Shown here: positions 14,523 to 17,465 of the stretch, one piece after another
Numbering within the stretch: position 1 is the stretch's first letter
Layout of the letters: each line of letters begins with the position of its first letter
NCBI GenBank assembly: GCA_030601715.1
Contig: JAUWBL010000005.1
Location: 1-17,465 of the forward strand
Origin: Candidatus Geothermarchaeota archaeon
GTDB taxonomy: Archaea; Thermoproteota; Nitrososphaeria; Geothermarchaeales; JAUWBL01
DNA: 17,465 bases
Direction: 5' to 3'
The notes under the pieces: model-generated
Database searches by the model: none
Told to the model about the DNA's origin: nothing
What the model saw: only the letters and a program-made list of their open reading frames with translations
Position numbers and translations under genes: made by a program

Positions 14523-15398
14523 TTGTTTGTAACACTGCCAGAGTTCGAGTATCACCGACCCCAGACGGTCTCAGCAGCTCTGGATCTTCTTGATCAGTAT
14601 GGCGGAGGTGCCACTGTGATGGCTGGGGGAACTGACCTCTTGGTCGATATGAGGTATCGGATCCGAGTTCCGGAGCATGTCATAGACCTGAAGGGGATCG
14701 AGGAGCTAGGGAAGCTGACCTTTCAGCCCGGAGAAGGACTCGTCATAGGTGCCACGGTGACGCTGAACAGGCTCCTTGAGTACGACGCGGTACAGAGCCG
14801 GTTCGGAGCTCTTCATGATGCTCTGGAGGACATGTGCGACGATCAGGTGAGAAACAGAGCCACACTGGCGGGGAATCTATGCACGGCCTCGCCGGCCGCA
14901 GACTGCGCCCCGCCCCTCCTCGTCTTCGACGCAAAGGTAGAAGTTGCGAGTCCGGCGGGAAGGAGGATGGTCGATCTGCCCGATCTGTTCACGGGCGTCA
15001 AGGAGACTTCCCTAGGCACGGATGAAATGGTCACCGCTGTCCACGTCCCCGAACCCCCGCCTGATGTGCAGAGTAGATACTTGAAGGGAAAGCGCTCAAG
15101 CGAGGACTGCGCAATAGTGGGGGTGGCGGCTCTAGTAGCCCGTTGGGACGACCCCCGAGACAGAGTCGTGAGATTGGCATACTCATCCGTCGCGCCGACC
15201 CCGGTTCGAGTCTATGATGTGGAGAGGATCTTTAGACAGGACAAACCGTGGGGCGATTTGGTGGAGGAGGCTGTTTCAGCCGCTCTCAATCGAGTCTCGC
15301 CCATCTCCGATGTCAGAAGTAGCAAGGAGTATCGGGTTCACCTGATTGATGTGTTGACCAGATTGGCCCTCAGGGAGCTTCTGGGAGGTCGAAGATGA
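14523..15398 (+). CDS. xdhB: Mo hydroxylase FAD-binding subunit
   Basis: 291 residues, the normal size of the FAD subunit of xanthine dehydrogenase/CO dehydrogenase-type enzymes. The FAD pyrophosphate loops are visible as VMAGGTDLLVDMR (about residues 35-47) and ATLAGNLCTASPAADCAPPLL (about 114-134), followed by the CO_deh_flav_C-type region with SVAPTPVRV. It passes electrons from the iron-sulfur subunit to an external acceptor. Start: TTG at 14523, four bases after the xdhA stop, with GGGGGAGTGAG as ribosome binding site. Its stop overlaps the next start by ATGA, so translation is coupled. No Tyr/Phe insertion for NAD specificity could be judged. Confidence 0.94.
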   Translation: MFVTLPEFEYHRPQTVSAALDLLDQYGGGATVMAGGTDLLVDMRYRIRVPEHVIDLKGIEELGKLTFQPGEGLVIGATVTLNRLLEYDAVQSRFGALHDALEDMCDDQVRNRATLAGNLCTASPAADCAPPLLVFDAKVEVASPAGRRMVDLPDLFTGVKETSLGTDEMVTAVHVPEPPPDVQSRYLKGKRSSEDCAIVGVAALVARWDDPRDRVVRLAYSSVAPTPVRVYDVERIFRQDKPWGDLVEEAVSAALNRVSPISDVRSSKEYRVHLIDVLTRLALRELLGGRR

Positions 15399-15853
15399 CG
15401 CAGCGAATCGAACTCGTCATCAACGACAGATGTCGAACCGTCGAGGTTGCCTCCAACACCACTCTTCTCGAAATGCTCCGAGATCAACTCAAGTTCAAGA
15501 GTGTCAAGCCGGGCTGTTGGAGGGGTGACTGCGGACTCTGCCTCGTCCTCATCGACGGCAGACCGATCAAGTCCTGCCTCGTGTTGGCCCAAGAACTCGA
15601 TGACAGAGAAGTAGTAACTGTCGAGGGGCTGCTTGACAACGGAAACATAACCAGACTCCACCAGTCCTTCATTGAAAAGGGAGCCCTTCAGTGCGGCTAC
15701 TGCACACCAGCTTTCTTGCTGGCCTCCGAAGCGCTTCTTCGAAGGAATCCACACCCTACAAGGGAACGGGTCTGTGAATCCATGAACGGCATACTATGCA
15801 GGTGCACGGGATACAAGCAGATCGTAGACGCGATCCTCGCGGCGTCCGAGTAG
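15395..15853 (+). CDS. xdhC: Mo hydroxylase [2Fe-2S] subunit
   Basis: 152 residues with both iron-sulfur sites complete. The N-terminal plant-ferredoxin-type cluster uses Cys41, Cys46, Cys49 (GCWRGDCGLC) and Cys61 (KSC). The C-terminal four-helix domain uses Cys100, Cys103 (QCGYCTP) and Cys135, Cys137 (CRCTGY). It carries electrons from the Mo site to FAD. GCWRGDC has Trp-Arg where many relatives have a small residue or Glu before the glycine; all ligands are intact. Start: ATG at 15395, overlapping the FAD-subunit stop (ATGA), with GGAGGT five bases upstream. Symbols A/B/C follow E. coli use for Mo, FAD and Fe-S subunits. Confidence 0.95.
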   Translation: MTQRIELVINDRCRTVEVASNTTLLEMLRDQLKFKSVKPGCWRGDCGLCLVLIDGRPIKSCLVLAQELDDREVVTVEGLLDNGNITRLHQSFIEKGALQCGYCTPAFLLASEALLRRNPHPTRERVCESMNGILCRCTGYKQIVDAILAASE

Positions 15854-15950
15854 GATCCACACAGACACAGAATAGTTCCCCAGGCACTTCTTCAGCTTCC
15901 GGCCTTGCGTCCCCTATAGGAAAAGCCTAGTATGACCATGTGTATGATGC

Positions 15951-16124
15951 ATGACGAGAGCGCGTTCAACAACCATCGCAATAGAGGTTGGGAGCAGGTC
16001 CTATGAGGTGGGTGTGGAACCGATGGAGGAGACCCCCGTCTTGTTCGCCTTTTCTCCACGAGAAGCAGAGCCGCCTTCCATGTGGGTTCTCGCCAGTAGA
16101 GTGGAGGCCCTAGCCCTCAAGTAG
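15951..16124 (+). CDS. Candidate 57-residue small protein resembling a biotin-carrier N-terminus
   Basis: An ATG-to-TAG frame of 57 codons lies between the Fe-S subunit gene and the convergent carboxyltransferase gene. The predicted segment TIAIEVGSRSYEVGVEPM can be aligned with FRVRVGDRTFDVEVEEV of the biotin carrier at 10328 (pattern V-G-x-R-S/T-Y/F-E/D-V-x-V-E), suggesting the same beta-hairpin without a biotinyl domain. The C-terminus PPSMWVLASRVEALALK looks like an amphipathic helix. It could be an accessory subunit of the carboxylase complex, but it has no clear ribosome binding site; TATAGG (15915-15920) could be a TATA box for a nearly leaderless message. Chance cannot be excluded. 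Confidence 0.35.
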   Translation: MTRARSTTIAIEVGSRSYEVGVEPMEETPVLFAFSPREAEPPSMWVLASRVEALALK

Positions 16125-16149
16125 CCGAGGCGCGCGAAGGCCTCTCGGC
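16124..16149. terminator. GC-rich hairpin downstream of the carboxyltransferase gene
   Basis: GCCGAG (16124-16129) pairs with CTCGGC (16144-16149), and two more pairs are possible after a two-base bulge. The hairpin begins three bases beyond the minus-strand stop codon and overlaps the end of the small plus-strand frame. No T-run follows on either strand, so terminator function is tentative. Confidence 0.3.
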
Positions 16150-16151
16150 TC

Positions 16152-17465
16152 CTACATTGGGACGTTTCTGTGCTTTCGTGGATATCGAAGGGTTTCTGGC
16201 TCTCTTTTTCTGACCAGATCTTCCAGGATCCTGATGAGGTACGGCCTTGTCTCTGGGGGTTCTATCACCGCGTTCACGTAGCGAGCTGCCGCCCCCACAT
16301 AAGGAGTAGCGAAGCCTCTTCTGAAATCCTCAGCCAGCTCCCTCTTCCTTTTCTCCGGGTCTTCTGACTCTTGGATCTCACTCCTGTGCACGATCTCCAC
16401 GGCCCCCTCTGCTCCCATGACGGCTACGTCGGCCGTCGGCCAAGCCAGGACGAAGTCGGCCCCCAACCCCTTGCTACACATAGCGATGTATCCTCCACCG
16501 TATCCCTTGCGTATGATCACCAAGATCTTTGAAACCGTTGCCTCGGAGTAGGCGAAGAGAACCTTGGCCCCGTGTCTGATTATTCCTCCATGCTCCTGTC
16601 TCACGCCCGGCAGAAAGCCGGGGATGTCCTCGAACGTTACGATGGGGATGTTGAAGGCGTCACAGAAGCGGATGAATCTGGCGACCTTGTCTGAGGCATC
16701 GATGTCAAGGCATCCTGCGTAGACCTTTGGATGATTGGCCACAATTCCCACCGATTTACCCGCCAGTCGGGCGAATCCTACGACTGCGTTTCGGGCGAAG
16801 GTCTCCCAGACTTGAAACAGCGACCCCTTGTCAACGATACTCTCGATTACGTCAATCATGTCATATACTTTTCGGGGATTGGTCGGAACGATAGTTTCTA
16901 ACTTCTTGTCCATTCGATTCGGCGGGTCATCACTTTCTTCGACAGGGGGATCTTCAAGGTTGTTGCTCGGAATGTAGGAAAGCAGTTTCTTCATCAATTG
17001 TATGCACTCTTCCTCGCTGTCGGCGGCGAAGTGGCAGACTCCGGTGATGGTGCTGTGTACGTCCGCGCCTCCCAACTCTTCGAATCCCACCTTCTCGGAT
17101 GTCACCTCGGCCATGACTCGAGGTCCCGTGATGAACATGTGGCTCGTACCTCGGACCATGAAGATGAAGTCCATGAGGGCTGGTGAGTAGACAGCTCCGC
17201 CCGCGCACGGACCCATGACCGCCACCAGCTGGGGCACAACACCGGAGGCCATCACATTGCTGTGGAATACCTTTCCCAATCCATGGAGGGAGTCGATCCC
17301 CTCCTGAATCCGAGCCCCCCCCGAGTCGTTGAAGCCGATGACCGGGCATCCGATCTTCATGGCGTGTTGGATTGCGTCACAGATCTTCTCGCAGTGAACC
17401 AGTCCCGTGGAGCCCCCCATGAAGGTGAAGTCCTGAGAATACACGACAACCTTTCTGCCGTCGAC
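16152..17465 (-). CDS. mmdA: Biotin-dependent acyl-CoA carboxyltransferase, MmdA/PccB type, N-terminus outside the window
   Basis: About 437 residues are visible and the frame stays open to the right edge (VDGRKVVVYSQDF at the edge). Complete relatives have about 515 residues, so about 80 are missing. Landmarks of the two crotonase-like halves are GGSTGLVHCEKI, SGGARIQEGI, GPCAGGAVYSPALMDF, then IPIVTFEDIPGFLPGV, KGYGGGYIAMCSKGLGAD and WPTADVAVMGAEGAVEI. The enzyme moves CO2 between methylmalonyl-CoA/propionyl-CoA and biotin. The residue after GGGY is Ile (YIAM), as in MmdA- and AccB-type chains, while propionyl-CoA carboxylases usually have Asp (YDVM). With MmdB, MmdC and an OadG-like subunit in the window, MmdA is favoured. 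No biotin carboxylase gene is visible, which fits a decarboxylase rather than an ATP-driven carboxylase. Confidence 0.92.
   Translation of the reverse strand, partial: VDGRKVVVYSQDFTFMGGSTGLVHCEKICDAIQHAMKIGCPVIGFNDSGGARIQEGIDSLHGLGKVFHSNVMASGVVPQLVAVMGPCAGGAVYSPALMDFIFMVRGTSHMFITGPRVMAEVTSEKVGFEELGGADVHSTITGVCHFAADSEEECIQLMKKLLSYIPSNNLEDPPVEESDDPPNRMDKKLETIVPTNPRKVYDMIDVIESIVDKGSLFQVWETFARNAVVGFARLAGKSVGIVANHPKVYAGCLDIDASDKVARFIRFCDAFNIPIVTFEDIPGFLPGVRQEHGGIIRHGAKVLFAYSEATVSKILVIIRKGYGGGYIAMCSKGLGADFVLAWPTADVAVMGAEGAVEIVHRSEIQESEDPEKRKRELAEDFRRGFATPYVGAAARYVNAVIEPPETRPYLIRILEDLVRKREPETLRYPRKHRNVPM

Noticed and set aside
12146..15853. Aerobic CO dehydrogenase (coxMSL)
   Set aside because: The CoxL active-site loop AYxCSFR is missing; the loop here is AFRGFG, and the gene order large-FAD-FeS differs from coxMSL.
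16152..17465. ATP-dependent propionyl-CoA carboxylase beta chain
   Set aside because: Not excluded, but no biotin carboxylase is visible, the YIAM residues fit decarboxylase-type chains, and the sodium-pump subunits are present in the window.

Overview
The window holds 17 supported protein genes plus one small candidate gene, on both strands, with several strand switches and short operons of two to four genes. It is probably archaeal. The pointers are a split methylmalonyl-CoA mutase without its B12 domain, an SCP-x/archaeal-type thiolase, frequent AGA/AGG arginine codons, AT-rich TATA-like boxes close to start codons, and frequent GTG/TTG starts with GAGGTG-type ribosome binding sites. None of these excludes an anaerobic bacterium, and I cannot name a lineage. 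No rRNA, tRNA, CRISPR array, insertion sequence or regulator gene was recognised.

Layout. 1-1498 (-): a GNAT-like acetyltransferase followed by a thiolase that runs off the left edge. 1680-6973: a carbamoyl-nitrogen block with a cyclase-family metal hydrolase (+), FdrA/AllF (+), an AllH/DUF2877 protein (-), carbamate kinase (+) and a MocA-like Mo-cofactor nucleotidyltransferase (+). 6990-10009 (-): a second GNAT paralog, methylmalonyl-CoA epimerase and the catalytic subunit of methylmalonyl-CoA mutase. 10105-11832 (+): the OadG-like, biotin-carrier and membrane beta subunits of a sodium-pumping decarboxylase. 12146-15853 (+): a three-subunit molybdenum hydroxylase of the xanthine dehydrogenase family. 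15951-16124 (+): a 57-residue candidate small gene. 16152-17465 (-): the carboxyltransferase subunit, running off the right edge.

Two metabolic themes are interleaved. The first is nitrogen-heterocycle or purine breakdown: a Mo hydroxylase and a gene for its cofactor, a hydrolase that could open a cyclic amide, and the FdrA/AllH/carbamate kinase set, which in the allantoin pathway phosphorolyses a carbamoyl compound and makes ATP from carbamoyl phosphate. The usual third transferase subunit, AllG (DUF1116), is not in the window. The second is methylmalonyl-CoA/propionyl-CoA metabolism coupled to a sodium gradient: mutase, epimerase and all four kinds of decarboxylase subunit. Whether the themes form one pathway, for example a ureido compound whose carbon skeleton ends as propionyl-CoA, is inference only.

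Points most worth a second look are the scattered, AllG-less oxamate carbamoyltransferase-like set, paired GNAT paralogs each heading an acyl-CoA operon, a thiolase with proline at the nucleophilic cysteine position, a Mo hydroxylase lacking the usual glutamate after its glycine-rich motif, and a small gene whose product resembles the N-terminus of the biotin carrier.
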